DNA from: Neodiprion pinetum
Taxonomy: Eukaryota; Arthropoda; Insecta; Hymenoptera; Diprionidae
Direction of reading: 5' to 3'
Assembly (NCBI RefSeq): GCF_021155775.2
Contig: NC_060234.1
Coordinates: forward strand, 40,855,026 to 40,919,025
DNA: 64,000 nt
Part shown: positions 24,801 to 37,789 of the stretch, piece by piece
Position numbering within the stretch: the stretch's first letter is position 1
How the letters are laid out: every line of letters begins with the position of its first letter
Made by a program: the position numbers and the translations under genes
Notes under the pieces: model-generated
What the model was told of the DNA's origin: nothing
What the model saw: the letters and a program-made list of their open reading frames with translations, nothing else
The model's database searches: none

Positions 24801-27800
24801 ATCGATTTCAATGAAACAGAATTGGTTAATGGTACCGGAAACTCTGTAGTACCTTGTAGAGATTGTCTGTTACCAATCACGAATGCACGGTTATTATATT
24901 ATATGCCTGCGCAAACAGAACGAGTTTCAATATAACAAATTAAGGGGGGTTTATTTAAACAAACAATGTTCCCCCGGGCTTACAGTTGTTTCAATATCAC
25001 AAATATTACAGTTGGTACATAAACGCGGTGTATGAATCATGTCACTCAAAGTCCTTTGCATGCATAATTATTGGCTGTGAAAAGAGCGGATCTTGATTGT
25101 CATTTGTAATTATCAACACTGCTGACTTTGATCAGGAATTAAAACAAAATTGTTCTGTATTTGAGTATAAAAAATTGTGAATTCACGGTATTTTCGATGC
25201 TCAACTTCACCGATGCGGAAAAGTTGATCCTGGAGGATCGACCGCGGCACTTTTTACGCAACGAACGACCGAGTTGAAACGGTGATTGAGGAAGAAGGAG
25301 CGATTTAAGCCGGGGAGGAAGGAATAACGTCGCGGCATCGTCTAACACCAATTACCGATGATATATTCTGTATTTTCCATGCTTCCATGCTCGACTTCCG
25401 GCTGGATGCTCAACGGCGTCCTGTTACTCCAAGGACTTAACGACGCGTCGACTGTCGCTGCCAATTGGGACCTCTTCCGTCCCTTCGTCAAGCCTCAGTT
25501 GACGCCGGAAACCCATTAGCTGATAATGACTGGCCGATTTTGACGGAACAAGATTTACAATTAGGGATGATCATACTTTATACGATCTGGTTTCGACGCG
25601 TTACGCGTTTTCTTAACTTCGGACTGAAAAACGGTGATTAAATCGAAGCGAAATAACGTTCGGAGTCAAACCTCGTCGAAGAAATTTTCGTACACCAATG
25701 AAATCAAGACAATATTTATGATTCCACGATCTCTGAACGCGGATAAAATTTATGTGAAAGCAAAAGTTGGTGGATTCTTTCTTTTTTTCTTTTTCCTTCT
25801 TTCTTCTACTGGTCAAGTGTTTTGTAACGTATATGGACGTTGAAGAGCTGACACCTTGTAACTGATCTTAAAATATCTTGAAACAGCGAAGAAGCGTGAA
25901 TAAAAATCGAAAGTTGTTCTACAACGCTTTACAGATCTTCGCCGAACAGGTAAGAGTTGATCGCTGTTATCGTTGGATCATTTATTATTGATCGCTTATA
26001 GTTAGACGACAGTTTTACCCGTGTTTATAGTTGGGCATAATAGCTATCACAGCTTTATTTTCATTGTACATTAATTCGTTAGTCGCTAACATTATTGACG
26101 ATTCAAAATCGTACGCGAACATGCGTGAAAACTCTCTAATAATATATACAGGATATAAAAAAAACTATTCGCGGATCATTAACAGATAAAGAAATGACCG
26201 ATCGCTACCCCTACCTTCGTTTCTCAATCACTTCCTGAATGGATTTTACGGCATAAAATCTATCGACTCAAGCGTGGGAAAGATTCTGATTACATGTTAA
26301 ATATTGCATATAATATTAATTGCAGATGGGCTTATTATATTCGACAGCTGGACACGGGGATTGTCATTGCACTATTCTCTCCTATAATTCACTGCATTCC
26401 GACCACATCCATCATCCGTGAATAAACCCCGAGGCATTTGCATTGATGACACACGAGCCTGGGTCAATTCTGATAGCGATTCGGTTTTGACGCCGTTCCT
26501 CGATCACTAATGAAAATGTAAATTTTACGGCTAATGTTGTCACTGTCGCTAATTAATCACTATCGATAATTCATTATAGAAATCAAAGTTGAAGGTGTCA
26601 ACGAAATCACACTTGCCCCGTGTCCAATCTTACTTAGATAATTATTCTTATATAATAATCCTTCAAAACTGGTCGAATAAATTTTTCTCATTCTATGCTA
26701 TCATATTTACTAATGTCGTGTTGACAAAAGCAAGACCAATTTTCAGTTGACACAAAAAGCTTTCATGCTGTTTTATGGCGTTTTGTAGAAGCCACATCGT
26801 CAAATGACGTGTTCGATTCTTGATCATTGAGAAAATAAGCCTGGTTCAACGCACAGGTTTGTTCATCAAATGACAAAGAGACTCCAAGACCTGATACATG
26901 AACGTACCGCGGCAGGCCGTAAGACCACTTCCACGAGGCTGCTCCAGGTCTTTGAGAATCTCCCCCCCCCCCCTTCGAGGAAACACTGGAACTCGTTGCC
27001 AAGACGTCTACCTAACGGCTGTAAGGGCCCCGCGTATAAATACTTATTTCCCTTGCCTCTTCACTCCCACGCCTGTCATACTCAGTGCCCTCAGCCAACC
27101 ATAGGCTTGCCATTTTCAAAGTATAAAGAGTATTGTTCAGATGTTACTCAATTTTTCACCCTCTTACTTTTTAAACGTGAATTTAGGAAATTCGAATAAA
27201 ATGATGAAAGTGAATGTGAAAAGTCTCGTCACGCCACGTTAATCCTGACTCGAGGGACCTTCTGATCTGAAAAAGGAATCGATCCTTTTGATCGTCAAAC
27301 TGATTCAAAATATGACGAACGTCCCGCGTTTATCTCAGCCTCAATTATCAAGGGTCACCGGGCTTCCGACCCAGGATGTACGGTCTCATCCTCAAGATGC
27401 TCGTCTCATCGTTCGTTGACGTAAGACTTTCACGACACCAAATTGTACGGGCTTGACCCGAGAATAATGGGGACGGAGTTTCGTCCGAAGCACCTTGCCC
27501 AATCCCGTAGAAAGTAACAATTAGGTGTACAAACAAGAGGTGTGTAGAGGATCGCGGAGACATGCAAATTTCCCCGGTGGCCCGGGCGGTATTAAAAGTT
27601 GCGCGTGTTCGTCGGAGCGAGGAACGAGTTTTGAGATTTCTTTATTCATCGGCATGCACGTGTCGCGAGAGAAGTCACGTGTAGGCAACGCCGAGCTCAC
27701 GAGTACGAAATAAAGGTTGGTGAACGGCGTTGTTGTACGCGCGAGCAAACCAGCTCCTATGGCCAGTGAGTAAAAGTGACCCAGACCTCCAGAAGAAGGA

Positions 27801-30800
27801 TCGGGCGTTGCTCCCTACCCGCTGTCACTTCTTTGCACGATCTGGTAGCGGGAGCTTCGAACCTCCGACAAGTGCTGCAAGCGGTTCTCCACCTTCGCTA
27901 AGGCTCCTGACCCCTTTTCGTGGACTGGAATTTTAATGACCTCGTTTATTATAGGGAGGCGGAATAACAATAAGAAAATAATTAGCAGGTATTAATCGAC
28001 CGGCTCGTACGGCTCGGAATTACATCAACGGGCGGTCGAATCTGCAGAGGAACATTCAAGGCTCCAAGAGACGTGTTTAATTTTTTTGCTCGATCGAAAC
28101 GTTCCTCGCGAAATCTTGCCGATACCACCTGGAAGAGGATGATGGATCAGCTGGATGGATCACGCGGACTATGGTCTGAGGATAAGGAATTCCAGTGAGC
28201 ATCGTCAAACATGTGAACTCTGGCGGAAAGATATTTCAGAACAAGGAACCTTCGAACTGTGCAGGAAAGATTCCGGTTCCTGAGTCGCGATGAACGAGAA
28301 TCGGCAAAAACTGTTCCCATGAGACCGCGGACTCGGCATCGAGTATGGAACACATGTGGTCCATGGGGCCGGTTCACGATTGCAAGTGAAAGCACTTGGC
28401 CCCCGTCAATGCCGAGTAGAACTCCAGAGAAAGCTGCTCCCTCCCGGTGAACAGTTCTGACTTTGGGCGATATTAAAATTCGTTCTTCTTATTACTCGCC
28501 CGTCTTCTCTGCTTCTGTTTTCCGCTCTCTCTTTCTCTTTATCTCTATCTGTTCTCAACTTTCAAACAAGAAAGAAGTTATTTCCATTGAACAAAACTCC
28601 GGGAAGTGAGAGCTGCAGGAAAACACCCTGAGACTGGAAAAAGTTTCGCAGGATAGTGTCGGGGACCTTATTCTCTCCAGGATCGATCATTCCACTGATG
28701 TAAATCCATTCAAACTTGGACTTTGTGAAAAGCGATCGTGAAACTGATTCGAGATAGCTAACTCGGTACTTGCGGGTAAATACAACAAATGGAACAGCTT
28801 GTTAGACCCGAATATCGAGATCAGACGTTTTCTGTGCTGGAATGTGTGCCGAATGGTGATAAGAGCTTGTGAAAGTTAGTGTGGTGTTAATAAATCAAAA
28901 GATTAAAGAAAACCATGAATATCAAAAACTCCGCCTGCTTCCTGACCGCTTTTCATTCATGAATGAGTATCGGGCCGCGAGTTGCTTCACTTCATCTCAA
29001 TCTACGCACCGAGTCGTTCAGGATGAATAAGATAATCAGGATAGGTTGATTAATAACAGGCTTTGAAACTTTACAGGCTTTTTGGTGTATCTCTTTAATT
29101 ATGCGGTGTCTTGGAAAAATAATGATCTTGATCTACAGTGATCACAAAGTAGCAGGAATATACCGCTAGTGATTCAGTGGTGCACCGTGAGAAGCCGAGT
29201 GCATGAATACACGCGCATATGACTGCATCCTTTACCCAGATCCCAGGAAAAATAGTCCGTGAGAGTTTCCTAACGTCTTATGAGCGCACCAACTTCATAC
29301 GTTGACGACAATGCAGTTGTTGGATTGGTGGTTATACGGCTTAGCTCCAGAAAGGAAGCTGAAGGTAGTGCCGACTGACAAAAGGTACCAATGACATTTT
29401 CTCACACGAATGTGTAACTTGTAACAGCCAGATCACCGAGCGTTCCAACTCACGAGATGTTGCAGAAAGAACTTTGTAATCGTGGTTGAAAATCGCGGAT
29501 GCTTTCGCATGTCTTGATCGGCATTTTATAACTCGGCTTTACTTTCTAGTCGAATTTTTCTCTCCAATGATTTTCAGTGTCCTTAGCTAACCGTTGCCCA
29601 ATCCTAGTTCTTATTCACCCGCTTCGGTTTGTTGCTCGTCTCGTTAATTTCAGATGTCTGTGTTCCTACACGTGGCCTTCTTCTAGTTCCGCGTCTCCGA
29701 TGATGTCAAGTCCGGAACACAGTAGTTATAACACGCGGTTTGGTAATTCCGAGATTTTTATTTCACCCCAATTACTGTCGTGTTACTTAGATGTAGGCGC
29801 AGGCGGTTAAGCTGGAGAGATTTGTCGCCAGAAAGAAGCAACCGTAGTACGAGTAGTCTACGCTTTACAGGATTTATACTTTCTCCGCTGTTTCAGCATG
29901 TGTGGGCAGTTAGTTTTAACAGATAAAATTTCTAGCTAAAGCAAAGTGTTCAAGCACGAATCCCCATCCCCATTAAAACTCCTCGTATTTCGGCTCTTGG
30001 AAATGTAAATAATCCCACTACGGTCGTAACGGGCCAAACTCTTTGAACGGGGATCGGAGGTCAGGTCCTGCCTGGTCTTTGAGGCAAAATGTTGTCAATG
30101 AAGCGAAGGATCAAATTGTCAGATTTCCCCGAAGAGGATCTGAGTAATCCTTTCTTCTAATGGCGGCTGAAGATTCATCGCCACCTTGCCTGATCCACAC
30201 TCATGGTCTTCTAGATCTTAGCTGGCAGATAATCTTCGTGTTTATTATCACTAGAGGCGATCCCACGGTTCGGTAGAATCTTCACTTTACGCCCGGGGCG
30301 CTTGTTAAGTCACTACCTTGGAATCATTGCAGGTTCCGTGTCAGACGCAAATCTGTGACCCTCTTTTATCTCCGAAGCTGTGCAGAGAGATGGAAATTGG
30401 GTAAAATTACGATTCGGCATTTTGCATGAGGGGACGTCGGATGGACTTGAATAAAAGAGGGACGGGGTTCTTCTCTCTCGTAAAGAGCATGCTTGAAAAA
30501 TCAAGATACGCTTAGTCTCCTAATTGTATCATTCTTCGACTTGCTACACTTCACCCTCGGTCCAACCAGCTACCCTTCAAAATGCTGACGAATCGACCTA
30601 CTTAATTCTGCAGGACAAAAGTACCCGGGAACTTTTAGCGACCATTAATTTCGCGCTGTTCCCCACAGGTAAAAGTCGTGAAAATATAAAATCTACCGAA
30701 CAAGCTTACCCAGCTCTGTGTTCCCAAGCGGTGTACCAGCCTACGATACGTTCGATTCTCCGTTTCGTTGGCTTCGATACCAGCAACGCTTTACACGACT

Positions 30801-31084
30801 CGGCCAACCGGGCAGAAAAGAGTTAGTTGATTCCCCTCGCGTGTTTCGAATCCTGGGAAGGAGAGAACGACAAGAAAAGGGAAACGGAGAAGGGGTTGAA
30901 CCCGAAAGAGAGAGAGAGAAAGAAAGAAGCGTCGCGGGCAGAAGTTGGCTGTAAAAATAAGGCGAGGTGGAAGGCCTCGCGAGGTTTATGGCAGTCTGCC
31001 TGGATCGCGCTGGTACAGGGCAGGAGGAAAGAGGGGTGGAAAGGAGGTCGAATCTCGTTAGCCCTGAACTTGCCTCCGCCATGG
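18866..31084. other. long gene-poor region
   Basis: I see no gene in this 12 kb. Open frames are mostly 60-110 codons, overlap on both strands, and lack motifs or matched splice sites. Visible items are a run of 11 C around 26962-26972, TATAAATA near 27035 without coding sequence after it, and CpG-richer patches around 23.7 kb, 27.5-28.4 kb and 30.5-31.1 kb. The region could hold distal enhancers, non-coding RNAs or introns of a gene whose exons lie outside the window. None of these can be shown from the sequence alone. Confidence 0.45.
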
Positions 31085-31136
31085 ATATATATATATATAT
31101 ATATGTATACATGTATATATGTATGTAAGTATATGT
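31085..31136. repeat. (TA)n microsatellite, imperfect
   Basis: About ten pure AT units (31085-31104) are followed by interrupted TATG/TACA units. Simple repeat. Confidence 0.95.
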
Positions 31137-31741
31137 ACGCGTTTGCGTCCGTGGAAAGAGCGCGATGGCTGCTTTAACGCCGCAAGCTGCTCTCTCCTCC
31201 ACCATTCCACTTATTCTTCATCCACCATCCTTCTCCCTTGGAGGATCCCTGTAGGTTTAAGCGGCTCTACTCGTCCATACGTGCCTGTTATACCCACAGA
31301 ATATCTCCTCACGCGATTCGTTCCGACTGGCGAGAGAAACGCCGCATTACAGGCATGAAACGATAAATTCATGGCACTGGTACATCGAGTTCGTCAATCC
31401 AACGAATTGGAAAATACCTGTTCACTTTTCACGATGCCTGAGATCGATGGGATCTAAAGTAGCCAGATCACCTCATGTTTGATCTCGCCCGAATGATTTT
31501 ATGCTAACTTCAAGTTTCATGTTAATTTACACACACTTGGTATCGGAGTTTGGAATGCCGTATCAATAACTCTTCGCCTCGATCATTCCGTCCACTATGA
31601 ATGAACAAGAAGTTAGAAAATGGTGAAACGTATAGAGCTAATCTAGTACCCAGTCTGCGAGCAGATCACGGCTCTGGAGACTGCAACTTTGGCGCTATAA
31701 TTTACGGGCATACGCAGACCATAAATTAGGCAAGTTGAGTT

Positions 31742-31767
31742 GAGAGAGAGAGAGAGAGAGAGAGAGA
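31742..31767. repeat. (GA)n microsatellite
   Basis: About thirteen GA units without interruption. GA runs of this kind can bind GAGA-type factors in insects, but here there is no gene next to it to support a regulatory role. Confidence 0.95.
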
Positions 31768-34700
31768 AAGGGAGCACTTCACATACATATTCAAGCGCGT
31801 TGCGTGATTTGAGTAATGTTACAACATGGCGAGGGGTGAGTGCTTCGGTGTATTGTTCAACACGTGAACCTGTTATAACTGTATGATCACAGACCATAAA
31901 TTCCAACTCGGTATCAAACTTGATGTCACTAGACCTGAGCAATATGCAAGGCTTTCTGATGGATCACCCATGATTCTCAAAGAAATACGTGTATACGTTC
32001 TTATTTTGAACTGTAACTTTTTGGACATTACATACGACATTCGAATAACGGCCCTGAAACACCTTTTTTTTGTGTAATAAATCATATTCCTATTTACTGA
32101 CACATCATCGTTTGAAAATCTAGTCCGGTCTTTCATAAATGATTTCGTGCATAACCACTCTGTTGATTTTTACTGATGTGCAAAACAGCTTTAATGAGAA
32201 TAGATATCGCTGTAATAAAATCGAGGCATGAATTTGTCTGAATTTGGTAAAAAGGACCAACTCCTTCCTTTTTTTCGACTCGTTGAACTGTTGCGATCAC
32301 GTATTTGCGACTGAAAAAATCGATCGATATACGAAAGTGTATTTTGGTACGCACTGCGAAAAGTTTCACGGTTGGCATGAATCTCGTTTCTGGCAGAGAC
32401 AGAACATTGACGAAACAACGAGCTCCTGGGGTGAGCTGGGGATGTTCCATAATCCTCCCTTCGCGTTCGGAGTTCGCCCGACTGTAAACTTTGGATCGAT
32501 GTGCGATTACGCGGCAGGCAGGTGGTGTAATTCCTTCATCCCCCATTTTCCCGATTCCCGACGCTTTTCGCCTACACCGGGTTAAAACAAAGGTGAGGCC
32601 AATTTGGCGGCAGGTTCGAACTGCTAATTGTAAGTCAACAGCAGCGAGCGTTGAATAACGGATATTATAGATTCTTGAATAATTTCGCCGCGCCTCTTCC
32701 TGAGAAAGTAACAATTCATATTTCACTCGTAATTCAAAGAGCACGAAGTAACAATTGATCTTCACTCGCTACACTTTCAACTATAATTAATCACGCTATC
32801 GCGCATTTACCAGACCTTCGACGATTCAGGATACCGATTGTAACAGCATTTTGAAAAACCCAATCACCTCGACGATTACAGTTGCGCTTGAGAATTCCAA
32901 TTAATGACTTTGCCTTACGCGGCAAATTTCCTCTCGTGAATGAAATTGATTCAACCGTATTGCGACGGTTCTCCGTACAATTGTAGCTGTGTAATTATCC
33001 CACAAATACGATAAAACCCAATAATACTCATATATTACAAATACAGCCCTTTATAGTCAGTGATAAAGTTCGCACTTTGCGCACTGCGATATTTTCGAGA
33101 TTCAAAAGATCGACTCGCGGATGATTCGGGAATATTCTCAACCGTGTATAAATTAAACCAATTTATCGAGTTCGCGGTTATTGGCTGAAGTTCCTGGCCA
33201 AAATCAAGCCGCACGCATCTCCGCGAATCCGCTTCCCAATATTTCTCTCAATTTTTCTCGAACCCTCGACACGTTTTCCTGGATAATTGCCCGCTTCGTC
33301 ATATTCCTCTCCAAATCACCACGGATCGACTCACTTCCCTTCTTCCCGACGCCATTGGACGGCGTCTGGACCCTGTGCCTCTGGAATGCAGTTGTTCCAC
33401 TCGCCGACCATTAAGGATTAAAGTACTACGATGCGATGCGTTGCTCGCCGCCTACGTGTAAACGGCCTGCTTTTACACTCGGCGCGATTTTCTGCGTTAC
33501 GTAAGGAATTACGATTGTTTACGCCGAGGATCACTGGTACAACGACCTGATGAAGCGCGAAAGCTCGAATGATTCTGTCGCGCAATTGTGTTTTACTTTT
33601 ATTCTCTTGTTCTACCACCGTGATCCTTCCCGTTCTTGATTTTCTTTTCAATTCAGGTTTTCGCAAAAATATTTTTAATGCAAGCAAAGCTCGATGTGTG
33701 TTTATTTTATTTCATTACCTGCAGGCTGATACACCAGCTTTTATTTTATCATATAATACCGACGATGATAGCTCGATTAATTATGCGATACCGAACAATG
33801 ATAATCGAATGTTGAATATGTACGAGTGGCCGTCGAGGAATGTATTTGTTATCCATATGAATAATCGTGTACATAATAACGGATTGAAATATATATACGT
33901 GTCGTTGAAATTGTTATCACGGATATGTTGTAGGTATAGGATTGGTAACATCGACAAAATATCGTACTTGAGCACTGGTATATAATTCATAAACATACAG
34001 TAAACAATGTAGATGAACATGATATATATTATATTTCGAATATAGTGGCTCATGAGTTTACACGTCTATGTAATAATATTTTATTGCACATGATATATTA
34101 TATATTATACAATGTATAATCTACGAGTCATTCCAATTACAGTGCTGCGATTGGAGCGTTTATAAGTATGATTAAATACCGTTATGGTCCTACAAGTGTG
34201 TGTTACAACGACAATTAAAATTGTTCCTAACACCGCGTACCCGCGGTTCGACGCTGATGAAAATGGTAAACGGAACCGGGACATCGGAAGTAAACCTCGA
34301 CCAACGCGGCGTTGACCCCCTGATTAAAAAGCTGCAAGGGAAATTTGGAGCCAAGAAAATCGTGCGCTTTGACAGGAAGCAAAAAAATGTCACTCGTTAT
34401 TAATGATAATATTTTTCGGTCCGTTACACACGGGACAAATAATTTTTCCGGTATGTGTAAACGGCTGGTATTTACCAGCTTCGTTACGGACGTTACTCCA
34501 GTTTTCTTTCCTCGCAGCGCATGATTATTGAGAAATTATAAGATTCCGGATAATTGGACTCGTTAAAGAAATTACCGTAGGTGATAATTGGAATCGTGTA
34601 ATTGCAATCGTTGACCGTGATGCCTAGAATATAATTCCGTTGACAACGCTACAAGTTTACGTCTGTGTAGAGGTAAACAGTCGCAGAGAGAATATTCCCT

Positions 34701-37408
34701 TCGAAGACGAAGGATACCGACAATTATGCATTGTTTCAAAATACCGGCGTGCAGATAACTTTCTGTTTTACTTATAGTCGTAATTATTGTCACAGTAGCT
34801 GTTTCTTGCACGTGTGTATGAAAATATTCCGAAGGACGTAATAATACTTTGAGACATACTTTGAAAGTATGGGTATGCGAACCACCTTCTGTTTGTTCGA
34901 ATAATAATCAGAGGTTTTATTGTTGTACCAAATGTCCTCGAGTTAATTTCGCTATAGTGCAAACAAGTTGGATAGAAAAAAAAAAAAAGAATAGTTGCTG
35001 TCGGGTGAACGGAAAAGCTTCGGGTATAAAAAATTCCAATCAAAAGTTTCAAACAATGTTATGCCGGGTCAAATTTATCCAGTGCATCAGTCTCTTTATT
35101 CATTGTATATATTCGGATTGGGCGATTTTTTTTTGGTTTTTTTTTAGGATATAAATTTTAGGAAAGCATATCATAAACTGGTGGGTAAAAACGCGCATGC
35201 AATTCTATCAAAGTTAGCCGGAAGTTTCGGGTTTAATGAAAATTTAGAAATGGCGAGTCTTGTATGAAATAAGCGGAAAATTAAATTTCAGGGAGTTTTG
35301 TAATTTTGAAATTCACACCGCGTTCATCGTTGCGGTATTCCGTCTGCACGTGAAAAATTGTAAAGACGGAGGGGAATTTCTATCGATTTTACATATGAAA
35401 GGCGATCATATACAGCGTGCCGTATAGTGCCTTGGGAAATATTTCGCCGTGTCGTAAATCAAGAGACATTTCTTCCGGTTCCGGTCCCAGATCACGTAGC
35501 TCTATTCGACGTGTGCGGGTGAATATAATGCTAGGCGATTACACAGTGTCGATGTTATGCTAGCATCCATATCTAACAGGTATTTATAAATTCATAAGTG
35601 ACTTATATGCAGGTGAGTTTTCGATGGACAGATGCACGATTATTTAAATAATATCTATATCATACCAGACCTACCGAAGTACAGAAAAGAGGTTACAATA
35701 TTCTTGCGTCAGCTTACGTATCCCGGTGAAGAATTTTGTTGGTAAAATTAATGGAAAAATATTTCATCAGTTTCCGTAGATTTAAATCCAGCAGCTAGCA
35801 AAGATATTGAATTCAGGAATCTTTTAAATTGAATTTTCTTTACACCGTTATAGAATTTATAATTCAGTGGACGTTCATGCCGAAATTTTTATTACGGACT
35901 TTGAGAGAAACTCAGAATCTGCGTTGATTTAGAATAGAATGTTAAATCGACGGGTGTATTTTTTAGATTGATGTTTTTGTTGAATAAAATTTTTCACCTG
36001 GTTAAAGCTGTTCTGAGTATTCAACATTTTGTCCAAGAAACATGATTTTTTCTCAGATCGATACGGAATTAATATTGATTACACATTAGTATAATAATTA
36101 TCAAACTATGAATTCACATCGGTGTTTTTCTGTATTTACAAATATTATTTGGATTATACCTTTGAACACTTGAATATCGCATAATTCGCGTAAAAAATGC
36201 TCGTTTACATTTCCGTAAACAAGCAATTTACGAATTAGAACACTGATTGTTTATATTATACCTTATACACCTTATCTTAAATGGTTATTACCCAATAATT
36301 ATTGCGTCTGTGCGTTATGTTATGTTATATGTTTTTTTTGCAAATATATGGAAGCTTCGATTCTCCAGAATTTGAAAAACCATCGCAAACTTTCAATCAC
36401 ACCATCTCCCAATCTTCATTCCATTCAGGTCTGCTTTGTTATTCAATGTTTTCTGCCATAATCCTCAAACAGCCAGATTATGGTAACTAATTTGCATCGA
36501 AATCGATCAATTGTCAATAAATTTAAATTTAAAAATGAATATGGATTTAAATCTTACAGACGCCTATTCGTAATTCTAATACATACCTGTGTTGAAATGT
36601 TCTCTTCTGTAAAAAACAACCAAAGTCAATATTTTAGATTGCACCATTAAGAGTCTTCCGTTTTCCATTTTTCGGACAAGAATTTCTTTCCTTTTTCGGC
36701 CTAAAAAAATCGCTAATCTACGCTAAGTTTTCTTTTATCATACATTTTCTTCCAGGCTAATTTATACTTATGATCTAAAATACAATATGAGAGAAAGAAT
36801 TATGTATATATGTATAGATAATTCTTCAGAATCGTAAAACTGTTTTGATTAACATGCGATTAACATTTGACACCATATTGAATCAGTTCCGGATAAAAAG
36901 TTGGCGCTTCTTATGCGCATATATATGCAATTCGTTCTCGCACTTCACACCAAAGAATCGAATTGCATTCAACTGCCGTATTGTTCTTAATTTCTCACCG
37001 ACAAATGGAGAGGTTTGCACACACATGTCCTTTGTCGATAACAAGTCAAGTGCTGGGTACCTCCACCTATACGCGATAATACGTGTCTATGCAGAAAGTG
37101 CTGCAACTGGTGCACACGTGAAAATTTGTGGTAATCAAATTACGCCTCTTTTCCATTGTGTATCGTACGCGGTTTAAAACTACGGTATTGAACCAATCGG
37201 TTTCATTACCATGATTGCCATACACACAGAGACATAATATGTTCAATTTACCAATTATCGGGATCTGCAATACGGCTACGTAAATGTTGTTTGATCGAAG
37301 AAAAAAATGATCAGAACTATAATTCGTATTATCCTAGAGACGCGAAATTTCTTCGAATTAAGAAAACATTTCTTTCGACAATTTATCGTATCTGGTAAAT
37401 TTGATCAA
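31768..37408. other. gene-poor region with one long orphan frame
   Basis: The minus-strand frame at 32133-32765 is open for 210 codons, the longest unspliced frame in the window. It is basic and of mixed composition, without a recognisable domain, signal peptide or nearby poly(A) site, so I do not call it a gene. The part 33.7-34.1 kb is strongly AT-rich with TATATTA runs. 34.2-37.4 kb is AT-rich DNA in which I see nothing else. Confidence 0.45.
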
Positions 37409-37414
37409 TTTATT
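37409..37414 (-). terminator. candidate poly(A) signal of CCDC170-like gene
   Basis: TTTATT on the plus strand is AATAAA on the minus strand, about 375 bp beyond the stop codon of the coiled-coil gene. Confidence 0.35.
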
Positions 37415-37789
37415 TTCTCTCCCTATGTGGGTAGCAGAATATTTGCTTTGTGAGAAAATTTTAAACACGTAAAGTGAAATGAAATTTCACGTTTTGAGTC
37501 CCTTACTTTTCCATGAGTAATTTCTTTTTACGTTCCTTGTGCTTTCGCTTTTTAGCTTCTCGAGATATTAAGAATATCCTGCGATCCTCGCGCGTCTCTA
37601 ATTTGTAAACTACATCCATCGGCTCATAATGTAAGTCGTTGTAAGACAAAACCAACATTGTCAAATTTTGTCTACGACGTGCATCACAATTTTTATACCA
37701 TTCGCTTGAACGCGCAGCTTGAAAAGTTTAACGATTCAAAAAAAGATGAAAAGGATTTCGCGAAGAAGAACTTAAAATTTTGACCGATG

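Noticed and set aside
30161..30277. 38-codon plus-strand frame starting MAAEDSSPPC with a hydrophobic middle
   Set aside because: Too short, without conservation or transcript evidence, and not distinguishable from chance.
32590..32625. GGTTCGAACT resembling a tRNA B box
   Set aside because: No A box, acceptor stem or anticodon arm can be folded at the right distance.
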